A stretch of DNA of 64,000 nucleotides. Origin: Xiphias gladius. Taxonomy: Eukaryota > Chordata > Actinopteri > Istiophoriformes > Xiphiidae. Location: positions 874,501 through 938,500 of the forward strand of contig NC_053415.1 of the NCBI RefSeq assembly GCF_016859285.1. The letters run 5' to 3'. The position numbers were made by a program, and so were the translations under genes. Below, piece by piece: positions 1-35,406 of the stretch. The notes beneath the pieces were generated by a model. That model made no database searches, had not been told where the DNA came from, and saw only the letters and a program-made list of their open reading frames with translations. Numbering within the stretch: the stretch's first letter is position 1; every line of letters begins with the position of its first letter.

Positions 1-1478
1 CCTCATTAATTAGAATGATGTACTGAGTAGGTGATCACCTGAACCAAATCTTATTTAACGAGGAAAAGTATAAAGACCCCTGCTGTGGTCATCACTATCC
101 TCTTGCAATAGGACCAGCTGGATGGCAAACACAGTGCTAGTAGTACCTCAAAAGTCATTGGAATCAAAAATAACTATTGACCATGCCAAAGGAAATGTTT
201 TGAAAGACGAAAAGAAGCATTCAATTTCGGCTTTACTGGCAGAGGGATACAGTGAGCATCAGGTTGCTTCCATCCTTAAAATGGCTTGGGACGGCGGGTC
301 ATAAGAACAAGGTCATGCAGCAGACATTGGAGAGAACAAAGCTAGAGACCGGCAGAGGGCGAAAACGACTCTCCACTTACCGGGATGACAGTCAACTCAT
401 TAAAAAGTCACTCAGCAACCGTAGGATGACATCAAGTTACCTACAAAAAGAATCGCAAATGGCAGCTGGGGTGAAGTGCACGGCGAGAACAGTACAAAAA
501 AGGCTCCTAGGAGAAGGGCTCAAGACGTGTAAAGCTAGGAAAAAGCCTTTCATCAATGAGAAGCAAAGAAGAGCCAGGCTGAGGTTTGCAAAAGACTATA
601 AGGGTTGGACCATAGAGGACTGGAGTAAGGTCATCTTCTCTGAGTCCAGTTTTCAGCTTTGCCCAACACCTGGTCATCTAATGGTGAGACAGAGACCTGG
701 AGAGGCCTACAAGCCAGTGTCTGACCCCCACAGAGAAATTTGGTGGAGGATCAGTGATGATCTGGGGGTGCTTCAGAAGGACGCATGAATCAAGCCACAT
801 ACAAGGTTATCTTGGAAGAAAACTTGCTTCCTTCTGCTCTGATAATGTTCCCCAACTCTGAAGATTGTTTTTTCCAACAGGACAATGCTCCATGCCACAC
901 AGCTAGGTCAATCAAGGTGTTGGACGAAGGACCACCAGATCAAGACAATGTCATGGTCAGCCCAATCTCCAGACCAGAAACCCATTGAAAACCTCTGGAA
1001 TGTGATCAAGAGGAAGATGGATGGTCACAAGCCATCAAACAAAGCTGAGCTGCTTGAATTTTTGCGCAAGGAATGGCATAAAGTCACCCAACAGCAATGT
1101 GAAAGACTGGAGGAGAGCATGCCAAGATGCATGAAAGCTGTAATTGAAAATCAGGGTTATTCCACCAAATATTGATTTCTGAACTCTTCCTTAGTTAAAA
1201 AATTAGTATTGTGTTGTTTAAAAATGAATATGAACTTGTTTTCTTTGCATTATTTGTGTTCTGAAAATACTGCATCTTTTTTGTTATTTTGACCATTTGT
1301 CACTTTCTGCAAATAAATGCTCTAAAGGACAATATTTTTATTTGGGAGAAATGTTGTCAATAGTTTATAGAATGAAAAAAAAATGTTAATTTTACTCAAA
1401 CATATGCCTATAAATAGTAAAATCAGAGAAAGTGATAATTTTGCAGTGGTCTCTTAATTATTTTTTTCCAGAGCTGTA
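1..1478 (+). mobile_element. Tc1/mariner element, degraded, left end cut by window
   Basis: Transposase pieces in several frames (252-788, 785-988, 885-1175) give CTARTVQKRLL, ARLRFAKDYKGWT, FFQQDNAPCHTA and SPDQKPIENLWNVIKRKMDGH, the Tc1 DDE signature blocks, ending MKAVIENQGYSTKY. Frameshifts separate the blocks. The right end carries the typical GTGGTCTCTTAATT...CCAGAGCTGTA terminus at about 1446-1478; the matching left terminus would lie before position 1. Confidence 0.9.
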
Positions 1479-1494
1479 TGTATCAGAATACAGT

Positions 1495-2800
1495 TAATTT
1501 GTATAGCACCTTTCAAAAGCAATTCTACAAAGTGCTTCATACACAACAAACAATAGAAGCAATGATATGGGAAAAAAATCAAAAGGTAAAAAAAAGTTAA
1601 AGTGCTTTAAAGAACTTGAGATTTTCTAAAAGTGCAGTTTATATAGATAAAAAGATGTCACACAAAAACATTACAATTATTTAAAGGTTAACCAATAAAA
1701 CTGAGTTTTAAGAAAGTGATTTAAAAGAAGATAGTGATTTGGTAAATTTGAGCTCCTCAGGTAGATCATTCCAGAGCTAAGGTGCCCTAACAGCAAAGAC
1801 ACGTTCCCCTGTAGTTTTAAATCTAGAAACAGGGACAGCCAGCAGGTTCTTGCCTGGGGATGTAATGCTGCACACAGGTTGGTGGTGGAAGGCAACTCCG
1901 AAATATAATCTGGAGCCTGGCCATGAAGAGCCTTAAAAGTAGTCAATAAAATCTTAAAATCAAGCCAAAAACAAAGCTGTAGCCAGTGTAATGATGCTAA
2001 AATTGGATTAATGTTTCTCTTTTCTCAGTTTTAGTTAAAGTTTGTACTAGTTGGTCAGTCAGTCAGTCTGTTCTCTGATCTCTGGATCCCTGTTCAAAGA
2101 CCATTGCAGTAATCCAGTCATGAGGAGACAAAGGCATGTAAAACAACTTCTGCATCTTTAAAACTTAAAACTGGTCGAGTCCTGGAAATATTTCAGATGA
2201 TAAAAACAGGATTGGACTAGTTTGATATCATATTCAAAATTGGGGCCATTATTAAAGAATACAATACACTTTTTTTTTTTTTTTTTTTTTTACTACTGGT
2301 TTGGTTTTTAGCAATGACACCAAAATATGGCTTGATCTGTGCATGCAGGTTTTCTGGGCTAATGACAAGAACATCTGTCTTTTAAAAGTTCACCTGAAGA
2401 AATCTTGCATGCATTGCTTTTACATCTGCTCGACATTCGATCAGACAGGACAGATCAGGGGTGTCATTGGGCTTTATGGGAAGATGTAGCCGAGTATCAT
2501 CATTGTAACAATGAAGCAACACCATGTCTGCGTAAGACAGGGCCTAAAAGTGAAGCCTGGGGCACTCCACATCTCATCAGGGCCAGAGATGAGACACTGT
2601 CACCCACTGAAACAAAAAATTTACAATCTGACAGATTTGCTGGAAACCACTGTAATCTTGTCTGATATACCAACCCAATGCTGAAGTCTGTTTATCAGGA
2701 TACCATGATCCACTATCAAAAGCTTCACCTGTGTCTAATACAGTGAGAATAGAGTAGTCTCCAGCAGTCTCCTCCATTCATTAAGAGGTCAGACCTCTAA
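1495..2800 (-). mobile_element. LINE (non-LTR retrotransposon) reverse-transcriptase remnant
   Basis: Read on the minus strand, broken frames show EAFDSG near 2740 (motif A of reverse transcriptase is usually AFDTVDH), CGVPQASLLG near 2560 (motif B, GVPQGSxLG) and a C-terminal TTFKALHGQAPDYISEL at about 1900-1946. That series is typical of L2/Rex1-type fish LINEs. It is full of stops and carries a 20-base T run at about 2271-2291. Confidence 0.75.
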
Positions 2801-3567
2801 TAAAAATGTAGAGGGCATGACATCAGCTGGATGGAAGAGGGTTTCAATCGAAGCACAATGTCCACCAGTTTGTCAGCCAAGATTTGGGTGAAATGACTGA
2901 AAATGGGTGCTATTTGTAAAATGCTATTTAAAGGTGCTATTTGTAAGTTTTCTCTGCCACCGAACGTGGTTTCTTGCCAGGAACGGGTGGTGGTGATGGT
3001 CACTTACCAAGAACTTCAGCCTTCATTGCATTTACAAGACAAGTGGTTATAATACACCCTCTGAGTAGAGCTACTTCTTCAGGCCAGACTGGAAGTTACA
3101 TTGAATCGCTATCGGAAAGTGATGGGTTGGTGTTGAGATAAGATCTTTTAATTATCTCATTCACAGGCATCTCAGTATCCGTTAGTAGTGCAGTCATACA
3201 ATAGATAGCCTAAACATATTGTCTCCCACAATCGCCCAATTTATCACATTGCTCACTTATCAGCTATTGATTAACAGTGTTCTTTTGCTCCACTTTGCAT
3301 CTTGATATCAGTCATCTTATTTATCCTGTGTTATTAGATAATAGTCTCTGATTAATAATTAACTTAATAACTACAACCAAATTTACCATATCAGTAGCTA
3401 GTAAAAGTTGAAGGATTTGGAGTTCTGCAGTGTACAGTTTGGCAATATTCACTCATTCACTCTTGTGCAACATTAAATAGACAAGTGGGTATATTACAAA
3501 GTAGTTATTTAACAAAACAAAAGTAAAAACATACAATATGTAATCTAATGAATGGTACTACATACAG

Positions 3568-3656
<89 letters not shown>

Positions 3657-6600
3657 GTGTGTGTTGTGTGTGTGAGTGTAAAGACACAATGTCTGAGTCA
3701 AAATAGCTGATTCAAAATGGCGATGTGAAAGGTCAACAAAAGAAACTACAAGCAAGCTGGCTATCTCAACTAATGCAAACTATAAACAAGATAGCAGACT
3801 CAAAGATGGCTGCTGAGACCACATGGCTGCTGTGTTTCTTTGTTTGAGGCCAATCCATGTAGGTTAAAGGTACCAAGTTAAGGGAAAGGTTAGTTAGTCA
3901 CATGCAAGACTGAGTATTTGCTGGATGTACTATGCATACGTGGGTGAAACATACTAACATAAACTTAGCAGTGTGGCTAACCAATAACCTAACTCTGAAT
4001 AGACATCATAACAAAACAACTTAGTGGATACATTAACCAAATCAATACATATACATTGACAAAGTTAAACAGTCCTGTGCTTAGCCGTGCTATGCTATGC
4101 TATGCTAGGCCCAGTTAACTTTACCCAGTCCAGGGAGGGAGAAAGGTTCTTTCGGCATGCTGCTTTGTTAAATCCAGTGAGCTGCAGTTGTGCTGGCTGT
4201 GTTGCTGTGTTGCTGAAGAGATCTATGGTTGTTCCTTTGTTCTCCTTACAGAGTTAGCCAGTTGATGCTAATTCTGCTTCGTGGCTTCTGTTGCTTGCAA
4301 AATCAGGTAGTAGCTGATTGTTGGGTCAATGGGTGGGTTTCACTCCATAGACTTGTATATAAAAATGGATGTAGAGATTCCAGGTCTGAAAAGTGAAGCC
4401 AATGCAGAAGTGCCTTAAAGTGCCATACCAATGAGGACCGCTAGAGGCTGGCTCAAAACATCTTTGGCTCCAGTGGCTCCCATTCAAAAAGCATCAACTT
4501 CTCTCATGAAACACTATGTCAATACATTTTTTCCACAAGTCATTATGGTGTCATTAGCTAAATTCACTCCTACTGATCAGTGTTCTGGTGGTTGCTCTGA
4601 AAATAAATTCAGAATTAATTAGATATTAGGCCTTAGAGAGAGGCAGCTTGCCTGGTCTGATTGACATGCCTGGTCTGGTGCCAGTCTGGAGACAACCCCG
4701 AGTGAGGCCAGAAGAGTCATTCACCAATGAATTCGAGTCGCGTACATTGTTATGGTTCAGTTGTGTTGTAATTTCTGTTATTTCTCTGTATTTGTTGGTG
4801 GAATAGGCATTTTCCACAGGCTGTTATGCTGTTTGTTAGCTTGTAATACGTTTTCAGTTCACTGCGGTTCGCCATTAGCACGGAGCACAGCTACATATTC
4901 ATTTTAACAATTTCTTTATTCACTTAGGTCACTCTAAAAGGGACAAAAAGGCATCTGAGTATTTGAATGTAAATTTGCCCCAGGAACAACCGTTCTCTAA
5001 ATAAGTGATGCTCTTGGAACAGCACTTTGATATTAAGTATATCAACTATAATAACTGAGAACTACTATTTGAACTATGAACTCTAATATTTAAAACTATT
5101 TACAATTTGTTACAGCAACATCTAACATGGGGGCAAAGGGGTGGTAAGACTACGGTGTTAAGAGAAATCATTCCAGTAGATGTTTTGAAATCCATCATCA
5201 ATCAAAGACCATTTATATTAATGCGCACTCCTAACACTGAACCATGCGTTGAACAGTAATTCATTCATTTAACTGGGAGAATACCGTAGAATGCACTTAG
5301 TCAATAGTGTTCTGTGGTGTAACATGAACTTAGTTAAATAAGTCGAGAGGCCAACTGTAATAACGTTCTCATTTTTTAACCATAACTTATCGACATTGAC
5401 AACCCACTGTCACTGTTAACACTGTTAAGACAGCTAGGTAACAGAACTTGATGCCACACTTGAGGCTTCAAAACAGCAGTACACAAACCAATGGGTGACG
5501 TCACGGTGGATTGTTACTTGTTTCACACCCAGATGTGAAAAGGTGAAGGATCCTGGGAAACCAAGTTCAATGACACTTCTTTGTCATTGGAACAAAGGAA
5601 CAGCATGCAGCCTCACCCACCATTTTGAGTGGGCTGAGGCCCTATATGGTCAAAAAAGTATTTTTTTATTCGGACCTTGTTGTTGCCTGTGTGTTTGTTA
5701 GAAGTAGAGAGCAGAGATCTATTGGATCGGGAAGTCACGGCTTCTGGTAATACACTGATTGGATTCACTGTACAATTTCCTCTTTGGAGGTGGTGCCACC
5801 TAAGCGAGCACTTATTTAATAGATCTGAATTAAAAGTAGTTCTTGCTATAGCAGTCATACTACTGAAAAACACAATACTCATGCTTATAATACACTGAAA
5901 GAAAGCACCACCACTTCTACTGAAAAGTAAAACCAAATCCAAATAATAACTTTCCTTAACAGTTGCGTGCAGAGTTTTTGACCTCTGGTAGCACTACGGA
6001 ACACTGTTTTTATGAGCAGGTCCCCACTTTTTTTGTCTTGTGCTCGCACATTAGGACACAAATGCATGCAGGTGATACAATAAACAGTCCAGCTAATGGT
6101 TTCACACCATTCCACTCATCTATAGGTAGCAGTAATGCTCAAAGATACAAACAACGCACCAACAAAGGAAAAGAAAAACACCAGCAAGCAAACATGGATG
6201 AGTATTGTGTGGTTCAAACTTTTAATAAAAATTAGCTTTGCAAATGTTTTTGCAGAAAGCAAATGCATTCAACACAAATGCATTCAACACATTAGATAAC
6301 ATCCATATACACAATGTGTTTTGGTGAGTAAATTAAATATGCAGTAATTTTTGTTTGTTTACAAAAAATTCCATCCCTTTAATTTATATGACCCCTTTAA
6401 CTTATGTTAATATATATATACACTAAACCTAAACTCACAAAGCCACTCTGAAAACTAACCAAAAGTAAATTATTTAAATAAAAAATTAAATATGCACAAA
6501 TAATGACATAAGGAATGAAGAAATGTGAAAAGATGAAAAATGCAAAATTATGTAAACTATATATTCCTCTTCACATCTTGCTTGGCACCTGCATTATACA

Positions 6601-7690
6601 ATCATGGAACAATGCTATGTTTTTTACTATCCCACTCCAATCAATGGCCACTTGCAGATGCCCTTTGCACTCAGGCTAACTGGCCAACATTATTTAGGTC
6701 CTCTATTTAAATCCAATTTCCCTTCCTGCCAATAGCTGATTTGGACTTACAGATTCTCATTTAAAATTGAATTTGTGTGGTTCTCACTGAGAAGCTATTT
6801 ATCCTTTTTTTCCTTTGTCGTTGGTGGTTACACAAATAACCCTGGCTGTTTAGCTGGGGCTCATCTGTTGCTGTCTTTACCTACAGATTGGTGTCTGGTT
6901 AAACTGTCTGTTAATCCACAGTTTTCAACCAATCGAAAGCCAGAAATATCAAAGGCCATAATTCATGGATAATGCAATATTACTCTCATGCTCATCAGGT
7001 ATAAAAACTTTATATACTACTGTAAACTCTAAGAATAAGATTACTGTAAAGGATTCAGCCAAAACGCCTATAGGTTTCTACACAAAGGCTGAAAGAATTT
7101 ACTTTTAAAGCAACAACTTGCCAGCAGCAGCTCAGCGTGTAGTTAGGAGGAGTACAGGAGTAGAAACATGTATAAGCTGGTGGACGGATGTTAGTGATAG
7201 TATTTCAATGAATAAAAATATACAAACACACATCATGTGTATAAAGAGCCAGATTAACCTGCTAATGGGCCTCTCTGCAAAAATGAGCTGTATTGAACAC
7301 ATCTCCCCTTTCTTCAGCCCAATTTGCCAAAGAAACCATCCAGTATTTCTATGCTGCAATACCCTGACCCAGGCTTGCTGTCTGTGAGTTAGTGTGAAAT
7401 CATTTTTGATAAACCCAAATGTATTTAAGAAATGCACAATGTAAGCATAAGTCCACTGAAATATTAAAGGTATTGAAACTAGATTTTGACATAGAGCCCG
7501 TCTATATGACAGGGCCTAAGGATTGGAATACAGCTGCTGCCCTAAGACTCTTACCATTTAAGTTTATAAGGCACTAATGGCTTTTTGGGTAGTTGCTTGC
7601 TTAGCCTGGTTGGTAATCAAACCTTGACCCTACAAATTTAACATTTGGCAAAAAATGTCAAGTAATAGCAACTTAAATCCATGTATATTT
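2801..7690. other. Region with no recognised gene; scattered repeats
   Basis: No exon was recognised, including the LDLa, membrane and tail exons of tmprss3 that might have been expected here. Two stretches (about 4330-4620, beginning CACTCCATAGACTTGTATAT, and about 5490-5640, with GGTGACGTCACGGTGG) look like dispersed fish repeats. The remainder is AT-rich single-copy-looking sequence. A pentamer run TATGC x3 sits at about 4089-4105. Confidence 0.5.
3570..3674. repeat. (TG)n microsatellite, about 100 bp
   Basis: A nearly pure TG run ends in TGTTGTGTGTGTTGTGTGTGTGAG interruptions. It accounts for two spurious His-Thr frames on the minus strand. Confidence 0.98.
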
Positions 7691-7707
7691 TTTTGTCTGT
7701 CTGTCAG

Positions 7708-28295
<20,588 letters not shown>

Positions 28296-28454
28296 ATCCA
28301 CTACAGTTACTTCTCATTGGATTCTGTTTGGATTTTATCACAATTGCAAAAAAAAAAACCTATAAACTGTACCACATCAGAAGGGCGCAGCCTTTAAACC
28401 AATCAAATCCTGTTTGGGGGCAAAACTGACGGAGCAGAGTGAAGAGACGGTGCA

Positions 28455-29753
28455 CAGCAAAGAGTTAGGCATTGTTTATTCCAAAATAGAAAGCTCTAAG
28501 GCAGAACAGATGAGAAACGTGAACAGCGCGTCATAAAAAGCAAGACAGACGCAAGTGAAGAACCGAGAGCTCAGCGAGGGCACACCCAGTCTCTGCACCC
28601 TCAGGCCGAATAAAATTAACCATTTCAAATCTCAATTTTACAAGAGGGATATAAACCAGATTACTGCAACTAATGACAGACAACTGTTGTACAGTACAAT
28701 ATTACAGATATTCAAACAAGAGGCACTCCAATTTGTGCAATAACAAATTCATAGAGACTTCAAATCTTTCACTACATGTCTATAGTTGTAGGGGGACCAA
28801 CAGAGGCTGCAATCCTTCAGGCTGGCAAGAGCAAGGAGTCCAACTTTCCAACTGCTGTGTTTTCAAAGCAAGTAGCATGTATGTATACATAATTAAAAAT
28901 TGAATGCGTGCAAAAAGTCCACTGGTTCTTGTTGATTGATGGAGTTCATATCTAACTGTGGGTACTGCCCTCTCACAGGTTTCCATCTCAGACCCTTGTG
29001 ATTGTGTGATTAGCATAGTGTTCTGGATTGTGCATTTGAGAAAGTGATGCCTACACTATTACTGTAGAACAGTTAAAAGATGCAATGTATGGTATACACA
29101 ATGTGGGTAAAACTGGAGCTGTATTTAAAAAATCTGAGCACTACAGTCAAGTTACTGTGTAAGACAGCTCTTCAGATAATTGTGATGAAGTAGTACAAAA
29201 AGGGAAATTATGCCCTGCAGAACCACAAGTGTTCTGAAGTTTAGTGTCTATTTGACAAATTTCAACAAGAGTCAGACTTTCTTTTTGTGCTTCTTGGCAA
29301 GAATTCTTTAGAAAAGAACATAGGTAAGGCCTTGTTAATCTTGTAAGTTTAAAACCAATTTAAATAGCAATTTTCATCAGCATTCAATTCCTTTTTCTGT
29401 TTTTTAGAAAACTTCAAAGAACCCTGGAAAACAGGGTCCCTAGCTTTAATTATCAATCTGTACATAAATATTCCTTAAAAACAGGAGAACACAAAAATGA
29501 AGCAAAAAAAAAACCACTAATTTCATATTTTTGTATATAAAAATAGGCATCTCTCCTTTTTTTCTCTCAGTCTCTTAACTTGGGCTCTGCTCGGCCTGCA
29601 GGGGCCCGTGTGAGAGCTGTGGAGTCAGTCGTAAGAGTGCACACATCTACTCAAAACACAAGCATGCAAAAAGTGAAGACAAACCCTTAAAGATACAAGT
29701 TTAAAGTATTGGCATCCAAAATGAGAATTCAACTGGGGATGGGGGACGGAGGG

Positions 29754-29791
<38 letters not shown>

Positions 29792-30177
29792 AATCAGTCA
29801 ACATTTATTAATGGAACATACAAACTTGCTTTGGGTGTTTTTAACACTTCTTTTTTTCTTCTGTTTGTTTGATTTAATCTTTTTGAGCTTAAATATACAA
29901 AAAAGTGCACTCGCCTACATCAACTAAATAATTAAAAAACGGTTTCTGAAATGAAACTCCTGATGAACACACACACAGCATAAACTGCCATTCAGGGTGG
30001 AGGGTTGGAAGAGTGCAGGACCACTTCTGTTATGTCCTGTTTTGTGCTCTATGTAAACCTAATGTGCATGTTTGTGCTATGACTCATTATGTGTTTGAGA
30101 ATGCACATGTATTCTGTAGACCTATTTATGCATGTCATGTGTGTATGTGTAGATCAGTGTGTGAGGGAGCGTCCCCT
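28455..30177 (-). other. pknox1: pknox1 3' untranslated region (inferred)
   Basis: From the TAG at 30178-30180 the minus strand has no further coding sequence. Poly(A) signals AATAAA (minus) lie at 29804-29809 and 28475-28480, giving a short (about 0.4 kb) and a long (about 1.7 kb) 3' UTR. Human PKNOX1 also has a long 3' UTR. The stretch contains a 30-base A run at about 29757-29786, which would appear as poly(U) in the RNA. Confidence 0.5.
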
Positions 30178-31014
30178 CTACTGCAATGAGTCGCTGTTGT
30201 CCAGGCCCAGCCCGGCCATGTCTGTGTCATCGTCCTCATCTCCGCTATCCCCCGACTCGTCTTCGCTGTGGCCTCCCAACATCACCTGCTGTACCGCCAG
30301 CGTGGCACCGTCTGACGTCAGGCTCTGCAGACCCTCCACGTTCATTGTCACCATCGTACCTGAGAATGAGACAAGAAAAGATGACAGGAAAGAATTACAA
30401 TTTACAAGCCTCTTACCAAGATGAAGTGAAAAACAATAACACTTAAGTTTATAGCACTGCAAAAATATTCATTTGTTTCAGAGGATGTAATATTCCAGCA
30501 GTGCTGCTGTTACAGCCAACTCAAAATTCTCCATTTGTAGATGATAAGTAGCTGATGTTGTGCCTTGCTTTCAGCTACTACAAATGTTACTAAAACTGAG
30601 AGCTTGCTACTGTTGTTTTTATTTCCTGTTTTAACAGCCATTTCTAAACAGATTAGAATTGCCTCATGCTGCTTCTCCCGAGTATTGCCTTTGATGTGTG
30701 ACTGACACGTTTAATAATTAGATAGACAGACTAGTTAGCTTTGTTTAGACCTGAGTCTTAATCTGACAGAGGAGGAGAATATGTATTTTAACAGACATTT
30801 TACCTGGATTCAATATGTTACAATTACTACAAAGCTTTTGCACTCAACAAAGTCTTCACCGGGTGTATGGGGCAGCTGTGGTACAGGAAAAGCGGGTCGT
30901 CCACTAACCAGAGGGTCAGGGGTTCGATCTCCGGCTCCTCCAGTCCGCATGTCAAAGTGTCCTTGTGCAAGATACTGAACCCCAAATTGCCCCCGATGTA
31001 TCATCTGTGTGTGA

Positions 31015-31055
<41 letters not shown>

Positions 31056-34000
31056 TATAGAAAGTGCCGTATGGATGGAAAAAAAAGCACTGTATGAACG
31101 TGTGGGGGAATGGGTGAACGTGGCAGTAGTTTAAAGCACTTTGAGTGGTTGATAAGGCTAGAAAAGCGCCATACAAGTGCAGTCCATTTACCTTTTACCA
31201 TATCAGATCATTAACTTTAACTAATATTGCACACTCTCGGATCACTTGTACTCACTTTATTTACAGTACACATCGCTAAAATATTAAATGATTCCAAATT
31301 CATTCATCTCACAATAATTGTATTATTTTTAGTTTAGGGGTAGTGTATTTGATCTTAATTATAATTACCAATAAACAGGTTAGATAGGCTGCATTGAAAA
31401 TGCAGGCCCCAAAGTACAGCCTCAATGCAACATAAGTGAGTTACACCTGTGATTTGTAAGTAAGCCTAACTGCATGAACAAGGTTATAAAAGAACCTGTG
31501 AACACCATAGCTTCTTCAGTTTTGACCTGGGTTGTGTCTAATGCAAAATGGCTCCAAATGGTAAGGAACTACCAGAACAAGTTAGAAACCAGATTGTGAG
31601 ACTTCACAAAGATGGGAGAAGGTACAAGAGCATCAGCAGGCTATGGAACATATGCTGAGACACAGCCGCAGCAGTGGTTACGAGGTATAGGAAGAGCATA
31701 ACAGAAGGCGCTGTGGCCATCCTCAAAAAATGACACCCCACACAATCCATTATTGTCGCCTGCAGCTGTGGCTGGGGTCATCCACTAATTGGAAGTGTTG
31801 GTGGTTCGATCCCGGTCCACATGTCATAGTGTCCACATGCCAAGTGTCCTTGGGTGATACAGATACTGAACCCCAACTTAACTGTGCCATCAGTATGTGA
31901 ATGTGTATGTGTGTGTGGATGAGATGTGTGAATGTGGCATGTAGTGTAAAGCACTTTGAGTGGTTGATAAGACTAGCAAACTATTTACGCAACCTTGCAT
32001 TGAAAAACAGACAGGTAAGTGCCTCCAACTTGCGCAAGGATTACAGTCATGGTTGAAATTATTGGCACTCCTGAATTTTAAGTACAGAATTTAGAATATT
32101 TTCAGAATAAATGCAAATTAAACAATTTTGTATAATCAAAATATTTAATACGGTGTCTAAGGTTACTGAAAAACAATAAATAGATTGAAATAAAAAATAG
32201 ACATAAAATATACGTTTGACACAATTATTGGCACCCTTCTTGACAACAGAAAGCGAAGCCCCCTTTCACACTTGATGAAAAACCCACTAACACCCACTGT
32301 AGGTGTTAGTGACACAGCCCGTTCACAAAAAAAGGGTGTGACCTAATCATGTGCTGGTGCGACCAGCTGAGAAACTTTGTAGTACGTACCAGTCGAAAAG
32401 CTACTCTGGTGCTCTGAGCTGACTGCAGTAAAGGCCTAGAAGAGCATCACCAGGGAAGATACAAAGCCTCTGCCTAGGTCTATGGGTCCAAGACTTCAGG
32501 CAGTCATTGAGTGCAAAACATTTGACAAAATATTAAATATGATAATTTTGTTCGACTTATATGTATCTGTCCAATTACATTTGAACCTCTAAACTTTGGG
32601 CACTATGTGTTAATAGGGCTTTATCTCCAATACAATTCTTGCTACACTGATGTAAACCTGCTTAAAGCTGAGAACTGTCACTTTAATGTAGTATCAATTA
32701 TTTTACTGCTAATTGAAAGTGTTGAACCTGAGGAACAAAGAATGTATAACTGTTCAAATACTTACTATCAGGAAAATCCATACTGACAGTTATGACTGTA
32801 AAGTTGGGTTTTTCTTCTTCTTTCATTACATGGCCAAACCCCAATTCTTTATAACCTTTTAAATTAAATACAAGCGATATATAGAAAACATTGCTGTGTA
32901 CCGTCTGGCATGGTGACGTGCTGCTGGGTGCCTCCCCCAGTGGCAATGGAGTCAGGCCAGAAGCGCTGCAGTGGCCGGTTTTGAGGTGTTTTCTTCTTGG
33001 CTTTGGGTGGCTCAGAGGAGCTGGCGTCCAACATGGGCTGCAGGATCCGCCTCCGTGCATTTATAAACCTGGAGAAACAAAACAACTACAGTTGATTCTT
33101 CTCTACCTGTGACCGTACTGACTAAAATGTGTGCTTTTGTAGTTCTTCAGAAGTGTTGCAGCTCTTTACAGCGATGTGATGAAATCATCTCCCTCTCAAA
33201 TTACCCCAAACAAACAGCAAACTCTGTCCAAGATGGATAAATAAATGTAGCTAGCTAGCTGGAGGGGAAAAAAGGAGAGTTACCCGTCTACGACTGCAGC
33301 TGTGGCCCTCAAACCCTTGAATGTGTCAACACTGTACTCACAAAATTGTCGCTCTAAAAAGAAATCTGTTTTCCATGTTACTGAGATCTACACCACTTAT
33401 ATGCTGTTTTTGTTTTAGATCGTGGAACATATTTGGATCGAATATCTGAGTCTCACCTGTTACAGGTTTACTGTTACTTTCATCAAAAACATTGGGCAAA
33501 CTACATTGTGTCTCAATTTTCCCAGAGGGTTTTCTTACGGATCAAATGCAACAAACAGAAGCAGAAATTGTTATTTACTGACTTGAAAAGACAGCAAGTT
33601 AATTGTAATCTCTTCAGGTGTGTTGGCATTAAAGACAATTAGCTGACTGACCAATTAGTTTTCCACAGTGTGCAAAAAAGGGAACGACCTGACAAATGTC
33701 CCTGGCCGGAAATGAATTTAATTTTCATGGTATTGGATTGTGTCTTTGTGGGCCACACGGATGCCCAAACTCACCAGTTGTTGACTTGCAGAAGTGTCAG
33801 GTTTGTCTGAGTAGCAATTTGTTTCTTTTCATCCTCTGTTGGATATGGGTGCTACAGAAGAAGACATGGTAGAAATGCCTCAGCATTTTAGGTGTTTTTA
33901 AACATTACACATGTAAAAATTTGACACACAGACTCACCCCGATGTGCTGGAAGAGCCATGAACGCATGACGTTGGTGGCTTGTTTAGGTAGAACGCCACG

Positions 34001-35406
34001 CTTGTTCTTGGTTGAGCTGTCGTCATGATTAAAGAGATTCAAGTCTTGGTGAAACTGCAGCTGGAGCTAAGCAAAAAGACATTAATTAGCCACCTTTCTA
34101 TCTGTCTATGTGACCAACAACAAATTGTTCTGTTCAAATTCTAGACCACACTATTTAAAATTGAAATCCCTATTCAAACTCTGAATTATCTATTATTTTA
34201 TCTCACCTAACAAGTCACATCACTCCAAAGCTTATTCTGAGTAAAAATATCACAACATCTGAAATAGCAGTGCTGTTAAACAACAGAAGAAAAATATTCA
34301 TAGGTTAACTAGAGATGAATAATTATTTCCCCTAAATGTTTGTGTCTTTGGTGTGCACTTGGGAATCGTGTCTGATCAATTTCTAATGAATTCAGAATTG
34401 CATAGCACAGATTACTGTACACATAGCACTGAGGTGAAAACCATGCCCTTTATTGCTGTTTTGATTCAACATCTGTATGATTGGACTGTCTTGCGGTCCA
34501 TTCTTGTATAGGTCTAATGATTACATCAACATTTTTTCTAACACACGATATTTCAAATCATAAAATGCACTTTCCCATTAGGCTTTTGCACTAGAAGATC
34601 ATAAAACAGGAATGCTGTCTTGCCTTCACTGTTACAGGTCAGGAATTGAAGAGTAAAGAATTCAATTTCTCACGTAAAAAATAATGAGAATGGCAGACTC
34701 TTGTAATGCTAGGCATTATGGATTCAAACAGAGCTATAGTTTAGCTTTAACATCATTAATGCCATCCATCTATCCATTAGCTATACCACTTATCCTTGGG
34801 GTTGTGGGGGTGCTGGAGCCAATCCAAACTGACATTGGGCGATAGGCAGGCTACACCACAGACAGGTTGCCAGTCTACCACAGGGCTGACATATAGAGAC
34901 AAACAACCATTCACACCTGTGGGCAATTTGGAGTTGCCAATTAAACCTTAACCTAACCAGCATTTCTGGACTGTGGGACGAAACCATGGGCAGCCACATG
35001 GAGAACATGGACATTCCATGTAGGAGGGCCCCAGCTGGCCTTGCAGATTTGAACCCAGAACCTTGTTGCTGTGAGGCCACAGTGCTAACCATTACACATA
35101 CAAAAAAAATATACAATTTAAAACCATGGGAATTTAGACCAGTGGTTCAATTTTTTTCTCGCTGACAGGCACCATTTGGAAGTCAATAAAATTTCATGAC
35201 CGGTGTCATGTGCATCCCCTGCAATGTGTCTACATTCTATTTTAGGAACCACTGATTTACACTATACACCAGCATCACAGTCACAAAGAGAGATGTACTA
35301 CCTGATTGTTTTGGACGCGTATTGTCCCAGGAGAAAGAGCCTGTGTTACCACCTGGCCCTGAGGAGTGACAACTGTAACAGGCTGGTACACTGTGCCACC
35401 TGAAAT

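Noticed and set aside
3505..3755. His-Thr repeat open frames, and Cys-Val frames at 22238, 35237 and 35281
   Set aside because: Translations of CA/TG microsatellites only.
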